In this document: piece after piece, positions 1 through 10,124 of the stretch | How positions within the stretch are numbered: the stretch's first letter is position 1 | Layout: every line of letters starts with the position of its first letter | Assembly: GCA_024811115.1 (NCBI GenBank) | Contig: JAKOGH010000835.1 | Location: 1-64,000 of the forward strand | DNA length: 64,000 nucleotides | Direction: 5' to 3' | Origin: Terana coerulea | Taxonomy: Eukaryota > Basidiomycota > Agaricomycetes > Polyporales > Phanerochaetaceae | Position numbers and translations under genes: made by a program | Notes under the pieces: generated by a model | The model's database searches: none | What the model saw: the letters and a program-made list of their open reading frames with translations, nothing else | Told to the model about the DNA's origin: nothing

Positions 1-1766
1 CTCCGGGTTCCGTAGCGCTGTGGGCAGTGTGTTGAGCGTGCGGTGTATGGCTCGAAGTGCGGTTGCTCACGTGATATTGAGGGTTGACAAGGAGAAGATC
101 GTGCCTTCGTCGTCGCAGTCCTGGAGTACGGCAATCAGTTCCATGTAAGAAAGTATGACAGGGTACGACTGACTCCAGTAACAAACGGCACAGGTGCGAC
201 TCGACCTTCAAGCACAAGTACTTGAGGATCACTTTTGAGAACATTGCCATCTCCCCTTGGGGTCCAAGCGAGGTTGAGGGACTGTAGTATACAATGTGAC
301 CGAGTGGACAAAGACAGGAACTTCTATTCCTTACCTTATTTGAGAAGATCGACGGTGACGCGTCCATGGCTGTTCGCAACACGTCGAATGGAACTGTTCT
401 AAGACACTGTAGCTTGTCTGCGGAGCCTTCACATCCCGTGGCTGCCACAACAGCGTCGAAAAATACCTGGCCGTGCGTGATGTCCCGAGCTGAAGCGGGA
501 GCCGGACTGCATGAATGCGCCGTGGAAGAGACCTTCCGGGTCCCCGTTGTTGATCAGCATATGTGATGCGACGGAGATTGCACCTGCGGTTCTCCCCAGC
601 TACGGAGTGCCATCAGGTATCAAAACGTGCTAGTCAAAGGGCAGCGCTTACATGGTGACCTTCGTCGGATCTCCGTTAAATGCGTGAATATATTTTTGTA
701 TCCACCGAAGGGCCAGTCGTTCTACACACAATCGATCAGACCAGAAGTGAAAAACACCCAATGCACTCACGGTCCTGAAGCCCGAGGTTACCGAGACCTG
801 CCGCTTTCACTTCCCTACTACCGGGGATCCGAGAACTGAGATAAGGCCATACAATTAAGCTTAAAAATCTTGGAAAATATAACCGTGAATGGTTACCAGA
901 GTCTGCACATGTCGGTATTAGTAGTGGTAGCAAAAGAGGCGTCAGGGTGACCAACCTGTAATTCATGCTGACGATGACTATGGGCTCGTCCAACTCCACT
1001 GAACGCTTGAGGATCACCGACGGGTCGTTCCTGCAATGCAATCAGAACCAAGGCTACGATGGGTTTCAAATTCGCCATACAGAGCACTGGAACCAGTCTC
1101 GAATCCGCCTGGGGAACATCAACGTATATTAGACTTGGACTCATCATGAAGTCAAATCGCTTGGAATACATGCCTCCATATATCCACTGGTGAAATAGGG
1201 TTTGAATGATACACAGTTGGGCTATAGTTGAAGTTCAAACTTACGACAAGAATAGGCAGCTTGGCGCCCGCCCGAGTGCCAGAAGGCGTGAATACATTGA
1301 TAGTAAGACCTGACGACAAACGTGAGATGCAAGCACGAGCAGGATCAATCCTGCTCACAGTCCTCGCCATCAGCAAGGGGCCGACCTGCTCCGCCAATAA
1401 TTTTGGTGATGTTTTCAAGCTGGCTGGGAAGAGTCAGGACCGTCGTCTGTTGAGGGCAGGAGAGGCCGAAAGCCGTCGCGTTCTGGACGCCGGTGTACGG
1501 GTCATTTGGGACTGGAAGTCGAAGACGCAGATCGTTGACGCTGTCGAGAAGATGTAAGCATGCAATGACGATGTACCGCACAGGTTGTAAGGTGCTACGT
1601 ACGGAGGTTTGGCAAAGGATATCCCAAGAAATTTGTTGATAGTCCCATTCGCGAGCCCAAGGAACGTGCCATTGTCCAGTCGGACCGTCGGTGAGCCCAA
1701 GCACAGCGCAGCCGTAGCCAGAAAGCTTGCTTCAAGGAAGACAATTCTCCAATGCATGGAAAACAT
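1..1766 (-). pseudogene. Carboxylesterase/lipase type B, copy 1 (5' part, runs off window)
   Basis: This is a type B carboxylesterase/lipase (alpha/beta hydrolase, secreted ester hydrolysis). The ATG at 1766 opens a hydrophobic signal peptide, then the family N-terminus PTVRLDNGTF and NKFLGISFAKPP. After an intron come TGVQNAT, EDC, TINVFTPSGTRAGAKLPILV, and VELDEPIVIVSMNYR near 970-1010. The 3' end lies left of the window. At 584-598, where the catalytic GESAG should sit, the bases read GAG AAC followed by an extra C. The nucleophile Ser codon is therefore lost and the frame shifts, so I call it a pseudogene. It is paralogous to the two copies at 2667-5085 and 35273-37695 but clearly more diverged from them than they are from each other. 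Introns are about 50-60 nt. Family assignment is firm; loss of function is inferred from the catalytic lesion. Confidence 0.8.
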
Positions 1767-2666
1767 GGTGTAGATTGGATTCGGAAGCGATGTGTATGGA
1801 GAGACAGGAGCTGTCAGTGAGAGATGTATGCCTGCTTCTAATGCAAAGCCTGAGTGGCTCCTACCTTATATACCGCTCCAGCTTAGTTTCTCATGCGCTA
1901 CTAATGAGACGCATTGTGACTGTTTGCGCGCACGACTGTGCGTTGCAGGTCAGATGGTCGATCCATCAGTGTATAGAGGCGTAACTTGTGCGTGAGTCAT
2001 CAAAGTCAGCAGATCGTTCTGATCATGAGAAGTTCAAAGCCCACAGGAATCAAATACATGCGTGAGACAATTGAAGCGATGATGTGTACCTTCGACATGG
2101 GAGTCGTGAGCGGCTGACTCGCCGAGGAAACTGGCACTGTGTTCACGATGCACCACCTCTCCGGAGCCGCGGCCAGAGGCTGTGAGAACTTCAAGCATCA
2201 TGTAGACACAAGCTACCGCATCCTTGCTTTGTTCAATCGGCAGTATATCGTGGGCTGTCGAGTATAGTGGTCACCGTCAGCGACTAGTGAGACTGGTACG
2301 AGCAAGATGGAGGGAAAGGCAATCTCTGCGTTGGCGATGCTAGCATGGCGCCTATCACTTTGTGGCGCGGCCCACGTGGTTACAAATCTCAGATCTTCTA
2401 TATCGAGCGCAGGCCCGCGGCTGGGCAACTTCTCCCATCCGCGGTGAGGATCTCAGCGACTTCCGTTGAGCCCGAGATTAAGGTCCGTTATGTAAAACAA
2501 TAGCCACAAAAGTCCGCATAGCATTCTCGTCTGCAAGCGTCTGTCTACAGTGCACAGCAATGAAAGCATCCACCACTACTACTGGTCCGCACAGGGTCCA
2601 CAGGCTCGGAGCCGGCTGCATCAAAGGATGTGCGTGTGGTCCACATATGCGCACGGCGAGAGGTGT
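1767..2666. other. Intergenic stretch between two esterase copies
   Basis: About 900 bases between the start of one esterase gene and the end of the next. Only short open frames without domain, signal peptide or splice support were found. It presumably holds the promoter of the copy reading leftward from 1766. No repeat boundary was recognised. Confidence 0.5.
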
Positions 2667-5085
2667 TTACAGAGGGAACGAGAGAGTCAGATTGGTAAGA
2701 AACTTCATCCCTTCCGATCTGTAAGTATCGTCGGTGAGTGAGCGCCGTCGGATTGTCGAGGAGCATCAAAAAGCTTCGGGTGGGCGACACTGTATTTGGG
2801 CCAGGCCGGGACGGTGTTGCCGTTCGGGTCGAATTGGTTGGCAAAGTTGATGAGGTAGTCGGTCAAGTCTGAGCCACCGAAAATGATCGGGACGTCCGAT
2901 ATATGGAGCTATAGAACAGGAACGAGGGTTAGCAGTCGTCGGTGGAAGTGAAGGTCCCTCTTACCGAGCCGAGAGCAGGAGTGCTCTTGCCCCTCTGCTC
3001 ACTGAAAAGGTAAGCCCATCAGCTAAGGTCTCGAACGGAGAACGAAGTACATCAAGTACTTACAGAAGGACCAGGTATCCTGCTTGTGCGACCGTTGTTG
3101 CAGGAAGAAGCGTCTAGGACCTTGAAAGATAAGGTCTCCTTGGATTGACGCAAGACGCTTATACTCAGGTGTTAGAGCGTTCGCCGTACCCGTGTCGTAA
3201 GGCGATCCTTCTGTGACATTCTGGGGGTACAACCGGAACAGCTCGTCTAGACCGAGCTGAGAAACATGTGGGAGGTAAGTCGAAGCAATCCAGTCCCGAG
3301 CTCCAGCCTCTGTGCCGCTGCACGTCACTGTCAGTAAGTATGTTGAGCAAAGATGATCGTAATTCTCACGTAAAATTGAGTGAAGACAGAGAGAAGATGG
3401 TCCCTTCATCGTCCACATCCTTTAATGTGGTAGTCGTCCTGGTTAATATCAAACTCTGGATCAGAAAATGCCGAACTTACCCCAGTAACAAATGGCACAG
3501 ACGCCACACTTCCTTCAAGCACAAGAGTCTGCGGGGCACGCTTCAGGAATTTGCCATCCGCTCGCGGCATCCATGCGAGGTTCAGGGACTGCGACAGACA
3601 ATACATTAGCCAAAAGGCCGTAGGTGGACGAGTAAGTGTAGCCTTGCCTCATTTGAAAACAGGGAAGGCGATGCGTCCATAGCTTGCTGAATGGTCTCAA
3701 GCGGCACATGCCTTAGACACTCGAGCGTGTCGGCAGAGCCTTGGCATCCCGTAGTCGCAACAATAGCATCGTAGTGTTTCTGTCCATGGCTGATATCGCC
3801 GACCGGCATCGGCGAACCAGACTGCATGAAGGCGCCGTGGAAAAGGCCCTCGGTATCGCCGTCATTGATTAGCATCTGCGTTGCGACAGAGATTGCCCGG
3901 CGGACTCTCCCCAGCTATTTACCCCCGTTAGAGCCGCAACAGCGCAAACTTGGAGGTTACGCACATGGTCACTTTCGTAGGATCGCCGCTGAAGGCGAAA
4001 TGTACTTCTGGATCCAGCGTAGGGCTTCCACGTTCTTTCGAGGGTAATATTCAGACGAGTCAATGCAATTGACACACATTTTACTTACGGTCATGGAGCC
4101 CGAGATTTCCGAGACCTGCTGCCTTGACCTCTTCACTCGCCAAAAAGCCAAGAGCTTCACCGTGGGCAGTATTTGAGCCCGCTCAGAACAACAAAGGGCA
4201 TAGCAAGTCTTACCTGAAAGTCTGAAACGCAATGGTCAGTATTTATTCTTGCTGATAAGCAGTATGATACTTGCCTGTAGTTCATACTGACAATGACAAT
4301 CGGTTCTCCTAGCTCAATGGATCGTTTGAGGATCCCTGACGGATCGGCGCTATGTGGCTTATTGAGTGGGGAGTCGCGTCGGTACGTGTGAAGAAAACAA
4401 GACGTACCCAGCACTGGATCCAATCTCAAATCCGCCTAAGGATAGGGTTAGGAATTTGGTCCCATTAAGGCCACCAAGGCAACTTACCGCCAAATATCCA
4501 CTGTTAAAATAAAACAAACCCATGAGCAACTGCCTGAAACTTCGTTTAAAACGCTCACGTACCACTAGGACAGGTAATTTACTACCAGCTGGAACAGTGG
4601 AAGGCGTCCAGACGTTAATAGATAGACCTGAGAAGGATCGTCAGTTGTGAAGTCTTTGGCAAGGCAACAGAATGATACTTACAGTCCTCGCTCGCAGGGA
4701 TAAATGGTAGGCCGCCGGCAATGATACCCCGTAAAGGTTCCAATTGGGCTGGGAGGGCAAGACTGACTGCCTGCTGAGGGCAAGACAGACTGAAGGTTGT
4801 TGCGTTCTGCACACCGGTGTACGGATCGTTCGAGACTGGAAGTCGGAGACGCAGATCGCCGACGCTGTCATATGGTTATCAGAGCTGCGGTACGAACAAA
4901 CGAGGTCGTGTTCCATGGCGTACGGGGTTTCGCAAATGGGATGCCAAGGAACTTTTGGATAGTTCCATTCTCAACCCCGAAAAAGTCCCGTTGTCCAACT
5001 GGACGGTCGGCATTCCGATGCAGGGGCTAATCGAGGCGAGGATGCTTGTCAAGACTAGAATAGAGGCAGAGGAGTGAGAGAACAT
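2667..5085 (-). pseudogene. Carboxylesterase/lipase type B, copy A (duplicated, broken)
   Basis: Type B carboxylesterase gene with about eight short introns. The ATG at 5085 starts a signal peptide, followed by MPTVQLDNGTFSG. Later exons show TGVQNAT, LSCPQQAV, EDC, GEPIVIVSMNYR, EALRW-type helix, WGESAG (catalytic Ser near 3905), FMQSGSPMPVGD, GCQGSADTLECLRHVP, ARDWIASTYLP and the C-terminal ISDVPIIFGGSDLTDY. The end is a TAA at 2667-2669. Lesions: a one-base deletion just after the signal exon (about 4975-4982, shared with copy B), a one-base deletion near 3990 relative to copy B, and a lost G at about 3896 directly after GESAG. It is nearly identical to 35273-37695. Family call is firm; multiple frame lesions make it a pseudogene. 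Confidence 0.85.
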
Positions 5086-6109
5086 TCTGAGCGAGGTGGA
5101 CGCCTGTTGGCAGTGCGCAACCTGGAAAGAGCTGAATGTGATCCACAGGCAAAAATAACGGGTGTCCTTTATATACCAGGGCTTCGTGCCGAATGTCTGG
5201 CGCCCGTTTCATCGAGCAAAAGCCATAACTAAAGCGCAGTACGTTTAGAGGCGGCTCTGTTGATTTGCCGCGCTGTCTGTTCCAATCAAAGAACGACCGG
5301 GCATGGTGAGTCATCAATGAACGTGTTGTTAAACCCATGAAGTTTGACAACTCACCAGAAACGTACACGCATACAAACATAAATGAGTCTTCTGCCCAGC
5401 GATCGTACGACAGTGTCCACGCATCGCTGCCTGCGCTCGGATGGCTGTGAGCTGTGAGAGCTCTGACGGCGGCTGGTCTGACTTCGCCAATCACAAGATT
5501 AGGCTTTAGTGTGGACAAGCGTGCACTGCATCAATCGAGGAGCTCACCGTAAGATGCAGATTAAGGTTTACAAACCGCAGCCCAAGCGCAGCACGGAAGG
5601 TGAAGGTAAGGCTAGGTAAGGAAGCATAACGTCAGCAGGCCGCCAGCCCGGTCACACTCGGACCACTTGCGGTTGGGTGTTAGCTGTTAGCTGTATAAGC
5701 AGGACACCGAGTCTCCAGCGAGATATGGATCCGTGCTGTAGAGTCAAAACACAAATCTGGAGCAATCAATCCCAAATGTTAGCATTTTGAACAAGGAGGG
5801 ATGTTAAGTTATCTCACATTGAGTCGAATTAACTCTACCAAAGATCATCAGTGCCGTATCACAAAGCATTAATATCATGTTCTTCTCATGCGTTGATATA
5901 GAGTTAAGAGAGAGCGAAGGCTCCGTCTGCATGTCGAGAGGACGAAGATGAAGAATCTGACGAGAGGGCTCATAGCGCTCAAAGTACCCTATCCCGGGAA
6001 AGTCCGAGGCCCGAGGCTTAGCGCCGGACTTCAAAAAATTTGCCGTCTTTGTGGCGCGGGTATAGCCGATCCCGAAGATCCGACAACAACGTCTTTGCCA
6101 CGAAACCCT
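5086..6109. other. Non-coding part of duplicated block I
   Basis: No gene recognised. It contains the promoter region of esterase copy A (reading left from 5085) and sequence conserved with 37696-39640 of the right copy. It serves as the empty site for the solo LTR (near 5628) and for the 8-bp-TSD MITE (near 6032-6040) found in the right copy. Open frames here are short and lack family signatures. Confidence 0.6.
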
Positions 6110-6111
6110 TA

Positions 6112-6563
6112 CAGCTGTTTGCGAAACATTAGACCGCCTGCAGCCCCCGCTCCGTTCACCATCTTTGTTTAGTTTTGGAGCTGCACAAACAATGATCGCG
6201 CCCTAGCTATCGAGATGCCACCATTTTGGATGCCCTCCGGCGAACTGCGCAATGGCAAAATTTTCCACGTGTATTCTCGTGTATTGGTCGTATATTCAGC
6301 GTACAGTGCAACCATTTGCTCTGTTTGGCGACAAGGATGGAACCACGACTCCCGTAGGGCGTAGCGGCTATGGATGAGAACTTCCAGGCTTGTCGGACGC
6401 TGGAGTCTGAGAAATGTGAGCAGGCGATGGCGCATAGATCATTGCGCGTTAACGGCATATCTCTTAGGGTAAATCTCGATCTTTATTTGTACAGCTCCAA
6501 CACTAAACAAAGATGCTGAAGGGAGCGGGAGCCCCAGGCGGTCTAATGTTTCGCAAACAGCTG
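6112..6563. mobile_element. Tc1/mariner-type MITE (452 bp, TA target duplication)
   Basis: The ends are inverted repeats: the left begins CAGCTGTTTGCGAAACATTA and the right ends with its reverse complement. Similarity continues with a few mismatches for about 90 bases on each side (about 6112-6205 and 6467-6563). TA flanks both ends (6110-6111 and 6564-6565). The paralogous site in the right duplicated block (near 39645) lacks the insertion, which fixes both boundaries. No transposase is encoded, so it is a non-autonomous miniature element. Superfamily is inferred from the TA duplication. Confidence 0.88.
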
Positions 6564-6803
6564 TACTACCACAACTTTACTACACGCCAGAAGGCCACCT
6601 TTAAGGACCCAACTGGCTTGCAGCATCGCAGCTTTGATGAAATGCTGAGCCATGCTCTATTGAGCGATATGAGAGCCCGGCGAGATTGTCTTATCCGAGC
6701 ATGGTTCGTAGGAATCGTGCCCTCCAATGACTCGCGCCCAGCTCACATCAGCGCAGCGAGCAACAGCACACCGTGGATACCACGCTCTCGCCCTAAAATC
6801 ACT

Positions 6804-7738
6804 ATGACCTCGAACATCATCATCCATCGCTTGGTTACGCCTACGGACGACGAGCTTAACCAGGTCACCACCGTGGTAACGGAGGCTTTGCAGGGAGGTG
6901 AGCTTGATTGTGCCAAGAGGTCTTCCACGCACGACTGATGTCGTGGCGCAGACATCACCTCACGTGGCGGATGCGGAAGCGATCCAAAGCTTACATATAA
7001 TCTCTAGCGATGCGTCGCTGCAGGCGCAGCAGCTAAGGCGTATCTCCTCGCCGCTTTCCTCGCGGATACGCAAGAAGTTGTTTGGGCCATGATGCTCTAT
7101 CCGCGCGGAAAGGCTATTATGGACGAGTGAGTACCTTCCCATTTTCATACCAGAAAATGCACTAAGATCGTCGCTCAGTGATGCTTAGAAGGCGCACGGA
7201 TTTGACGAGCTCCAAAGCAAGCTAACCGAGAACCTGAACGCTTGGTGGGAAACGGCGACAGTTATTCTGGCTTCTGCGCAACATAACTATCTAAAATATG
7301 GGTATCTGTGGCTTTTAATCCCAGCCGAAGTATGCAGCCATCGCCGATGCCAAGTTAGACCCTGTTGCCCGCAACGCAGTGTGGATCATGAACGCCTTCA
7401 GCGTCAAGCCTGGACATTGCGGACGGGGTATAGGCCGAGCGCTACTAGAAACAGGGGAAGCTCTGGTACGCGATTTGTTGTGTCTTGTTACCGCACACTC
7501 ACTGGATGCTTGCAGACCAGCGGGGACAGGACGCCCGTGACATTCGAAACCGATGATCTCCGCTACGTGAGTTCACCGCCTGCCTGCGGATAGAATCTTC
7601 AATGTGCTCACGAGATTTCTACCTTAGATTTCGCTGTACGAGTATTTTGGTTATTCGTCTATTCTGCAGGAAAAGGTCCAAGGAGATGGCGAGTTCGACG
7701 ACTTTACCTTGACAATATTCCGAAAGGCATTTGTGTAA
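6804..7738 (+). pseudogene. GNAT family N-acetyltransferase, left copy (two nonsense codons)
   Basis: GNAT enzymes move an acetyl group from acetyl-CoA to an amine. The ATG at 6804 reads MTSNIIIHRLVTPTDDEL, and five short introns can be placed by comparison with the copy at 39900. The acetyl-CoA binding motif A is HCGRGIGRALLETGEAL. The gene ends FTLTIFRKAFV then TAA at 7736-7738. Two in-frame stops break it: TAG at 7005-7007 where the right copy has TGG, and TAG at 7186-7188 where the right copy has CAG. Both are transitions in a CpA context (one on each strand). A frameshift cannot explain them, so decay looks real. The right copy is intact and is the better guide to function; the substrate is unknown. 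Confidence 0.85.
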
Positions 7739-7789
7739 AACGGATAGCCTCATGCACCACGTGTCTCACAATCATCGATCTATCGAAAG

Positions 7790-8035
7790 TGCGATACAGC
7801 AGCCGGTCCATACTGCGCAGCCTATGCAAGCTATCGGGGCCTGCTCCCTATCACGGTCGCGGCGGACAAAGACCAAGGCTTCCTCAAAGAGCTTCTACCT
7901 GACTGCATCTTCGCTGCTGATTACAGCCTTCAAAATGACATGTTGGACCTGTCACAAATGGGTCTTGGAGCTAACGGCGAGAAACTGTTCCACATCTGCA
8001 GAAGGAGCTGCGCACATACAGCCAACATATGCTGA
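7790..8035 (+). pseudogene. Possible gene remnant, unrecognised
   Basis: An 81-codon frame open from 7790 to a TGA at 8033-8035 has coding-like composition (for example YASYRGLLPITVAADKDQGF and LKELLPDCIFAADY). There is no start codon, and no flanking exons could be joined with confidence. I do not recognise the family. It sits between the GNAT pseudogene and a UstYa-like gene, and the surrounding 7739-8683 contains nothing else I can support. It could be a relic of a larger enzyme gene or a chance frame. Confidence 0.3.
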
Positions 8036-8683
8036 GATAGCGAAAGAAACACTGTCCCTTGAGGTATTGGAGCTTGACTCATCACGTCGGTGAGATTTGT
8101 TATCGGTACCAATGGATTCCCGTACTTACACGCGTACAGCCTTTTGATATTTGTTCTAACGTTATACATTCGTCCGAGTGCATTGCTCCGCATCTCACTC
8201 GACGAAGGCACCGCCATTAGTTGAGTGGACGTCATTACATTTCAAGTCTTGATGCAGGCCTGCACACTGCACATGCCCGCTCATCACCTTCCCCTGTTCA
8301 CAGCATGATATGGAGCTCATCTTCGATGCCCTTCAACAGCTTCTATGGACACAGCAAAAGTTCATGATTGTAAGTGGCTGTATCGTCCCACAAACCATGA
8401 ATGCTTGTCCAATATTCATCGTCCATTGATAGCTCTGAAGAACGCCAAGATCTGTCCAGACATCTGGTTTGACAGATCTTATCCACCAACCTCTTCGGCT
8501 TCTTGAGAAAACGATACTTATGACGTCCCAGCTTTCGATGCTCCTTGCCCAAGATTGTATCAGTACTTCATTGATAGGAACAAAGTAGCAATAACTCGGA
8601 CTTCAAGGTCACCAAATGAGGCGATCAGAGCTCACCACTTCATTGTCCTAGCTTTCGACTTAGATCTCCGTCCTCTGCTCGTC

Positions 8684-9330
8684 ATGACTCCCAGTGTCAA
8701 GCTCGCACTGTTTTTATGTGTATTGAGTTGCAGCAACTTGGTATACGTCGCCACTCTGTTGAAACAGCAAGTTTGGGCCGACTCTCGTGGGAAGAATTAT
8801 AGCAAGTTTCTCGCATGTATTTTTGGTAGCTCGTACGGCACTGACACCGATTTGTGCCAGCCTACCACGCACACGACTTCCCCGAGTATATTCCTCACCT
8901 TGAACCTGGTGCATCCCAGGCCGTCTTCCTCACCGTTGAGGAAAGCGCACATCTCGACGTTGGCCCTCGCCACGACGCCGAGTGGAGTGCCTTGTTCATC
9001 TCCAAGCAGCGCAGCCCCATTCTGCAGCTCGGGCCAAATCATCGTCTTTTTCTCCCCGCCATGTTCCACGCCTTCCATTGCCTCCAGGTTCTCAATCTCG
9101 CTTTCAGTCGCAACCCTGATATTACTCCGGATCATGTGTCGCATTGCCTGGTATACTTCATGCACAGTACCTTGTGCTCTTCCGACCTAACACTTGAACC
9201 TGGGAACTTCGAGGAAGTAGGTTATGAAGCGGGGAAAGCGGGAGCTGTGCATGTGTGTAAAGACTGGAGCTTGATTTACCGGGCGATAGACCAGTATTCA
9301 TGGTCAGAGAGTTACAATGGCACTGTGTAG
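8684..9330 (+). CDS. UstYa-like (DUF3328) oxidase, copy 1, both HxxHC motifs intact
   Basis: UstYa-family proteins are small membrane-anchored proteins. Characterised members carry out oxidative cyclisation or related oxidations on fungal secondary metabolites, with two HxxHC motifs. The ATG at 8684 opens one N-terminal membrane segment (VKLALFLCVLSCSNLVYVA). An intron at 8802-8860 (GC-AG type) restores the family signature Y-T-Y before HAHDFPEYIP. Motif 1 is FHAFHCLQ and motif 2 is HVSHCLVYF, followed by LTLEP and the C-terminal CKDWSLIYRA. Length (about 195 residues) is in the lower part of the family range. It stands next to a small secreted peptide gene on the other strand. Family call is firm; the substrate is unknown. 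Confidence 0.88.
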
Positions 9331-9574
9331 CAACCTCGGAGTGGTGTCATAGCGTACTAATACTTGTATGATACTCGCAGAGGCGTACAATTGTAGTCAA
9401 AAAGGGTAGGGAAGGGAAACATGACCAGTGGTGCCCTCCAGGTCATACGGTGGGTACTAGTTCTGAGTTCTAGCCCTAAGATCGAATTTGCACCGTGCAG
9501 CAATAAGGCACGACGATGTCACTGTGGTGTAAGAATGAGGGTTACTATGTGACTAACCTCAGAGCTTCCTTTGC

Positions 9575-9783
9575 CTATATAGGATACAGGCAGTTCTCAT
9601 CCAAAACTTCAGCCTCACATGCTAAGTACACCGAAATCAGTACAAATTATCCATAACAATGTCAGCACAAATGGACAGTTCAGAAGAATGGCAATAATTC
9701 TTACTGTTAGGGCCAGGTGCTGCTCGTGCTTCGGCAGTCGAAGCAATAATCAGCAGCACGGCGAAAGTGAAGTAGATGGGCAT
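9575..9783 (-). CDS. Small secreted peptide (41 aa), two-exon gene
   Basis: The ATG at 9783 begins a signal peptide (MPIYFTFAVLLIIASTAEAR). Exon 1 is 9705-9783. A GTAAGA donor at 9704 and a TTAG acceptor at 9622 bound an 83 nt intron with a TACTGAT branch site close to the acceptor. Exon 2 (9575-9621) ends NCLYPI then TAG. The spliced product has 41 residues with two Cys in the mature part. A TATA box lies about 75 bases upstream (9856-9865). If the intron is retained the frame stops at 9637 instead. The role is unknown; being between a UstYa-like oxidase and a single-pass membrane protein makes it a candidate peptide substrate, which is speculation. Small secreted peptides are common in these fungi. 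Confidence 0.6.
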
Positions 9784-9855
9784 GGTGAGAATGGCAGTAG
9801 TAGTAGCGGATGTTTTGTGCAGTATAGGAATCCAAAGGCTCACACTACATAGTCC

Positions 9856-9865
9856 TTATATATCT
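9856..9865 (-). promoter_or_regulatory. TATA box of the small secreted peptide gene
   Basis: On the minus strand the bases read ATATATAAGG, about 75 bases upstream of the ATG at 9783, a typical position for a fungal TATA element. Confidence 0.5.
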
Positions 9866-10124
9866 ATAGAGTGGATGAGTAAGAGGCATATACTTATCGA
9901 CCTCTTTCACAAGCGTTGTCGAAATCTTTCGCGCCAGACCGCATCAGCAACAATGACGACAGTGTTCGCACACTTTCTCAGAACCAACCGACAACGCTCA
10001 GATATTACCGAAGCATGCATATATATATATTTGAAATGTATCAGAACACATGCTCCTCAACGGAACGAGGAAAGAAGCAAGATGATGTTGCGCTATCACT
10101 GGGTGGTGCACTGAGGGTGCGTTC

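Larger units (their letters stand above)
2690..7760. repeat. Segmental duplication block I, left copy
   Basis: This stretch aligns collinearly with 35290-40850: the esterase gene, its upstream region, and the GNAT gene, in the same order and orientation. Nucleotide similarity is very high over the esterase and the following kilobase and lower in the GNAT gene. The two copies differ by three clean insertions: a Tc1-type MITE only here (6112-6563), and a solo LTR and an 8-bp-TSD MITE only in the right copy. A 7-base TTAGCTG unit near 5688 is present twice here and once in the right copy. Boundaries are approximate. Confidence 0.9.

Noticed and set aside
366..839. Plus-strand open frames at 366-566 and 627-839
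   Set aside because: They lie antisense to esterase exons and have no domain, signal or splice support.
5027..5518. 163-codon minus-strand frame upstream of esterase copy A
   Set aside because: The equivalent frame in the nearly identical right copy is not conserved in length, and the composition is not protein-like; it is promoter/upstream sequence.
8797..9165. 122-codon minus-strand frame
   Set aside because: Antisense shadow of the UstYa-like gene; its residues mirror the conserved plus-strand exon.
9619..9852. Plus-strand frame over the small peptide locus, with a TATA-like CCTATATAGG upstream
   Set aside because: No signal peptide or family; the minus-strand gene has a consistent intron, branch site and TATA box. 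The palindromic TATA motif is part of the peptide gene's end.
10015..10035. (TA)n run as a regulatory site
   Set aside because: A short microsatellite in the 3' flank of the single-pass protein gene with no gene start nearby.
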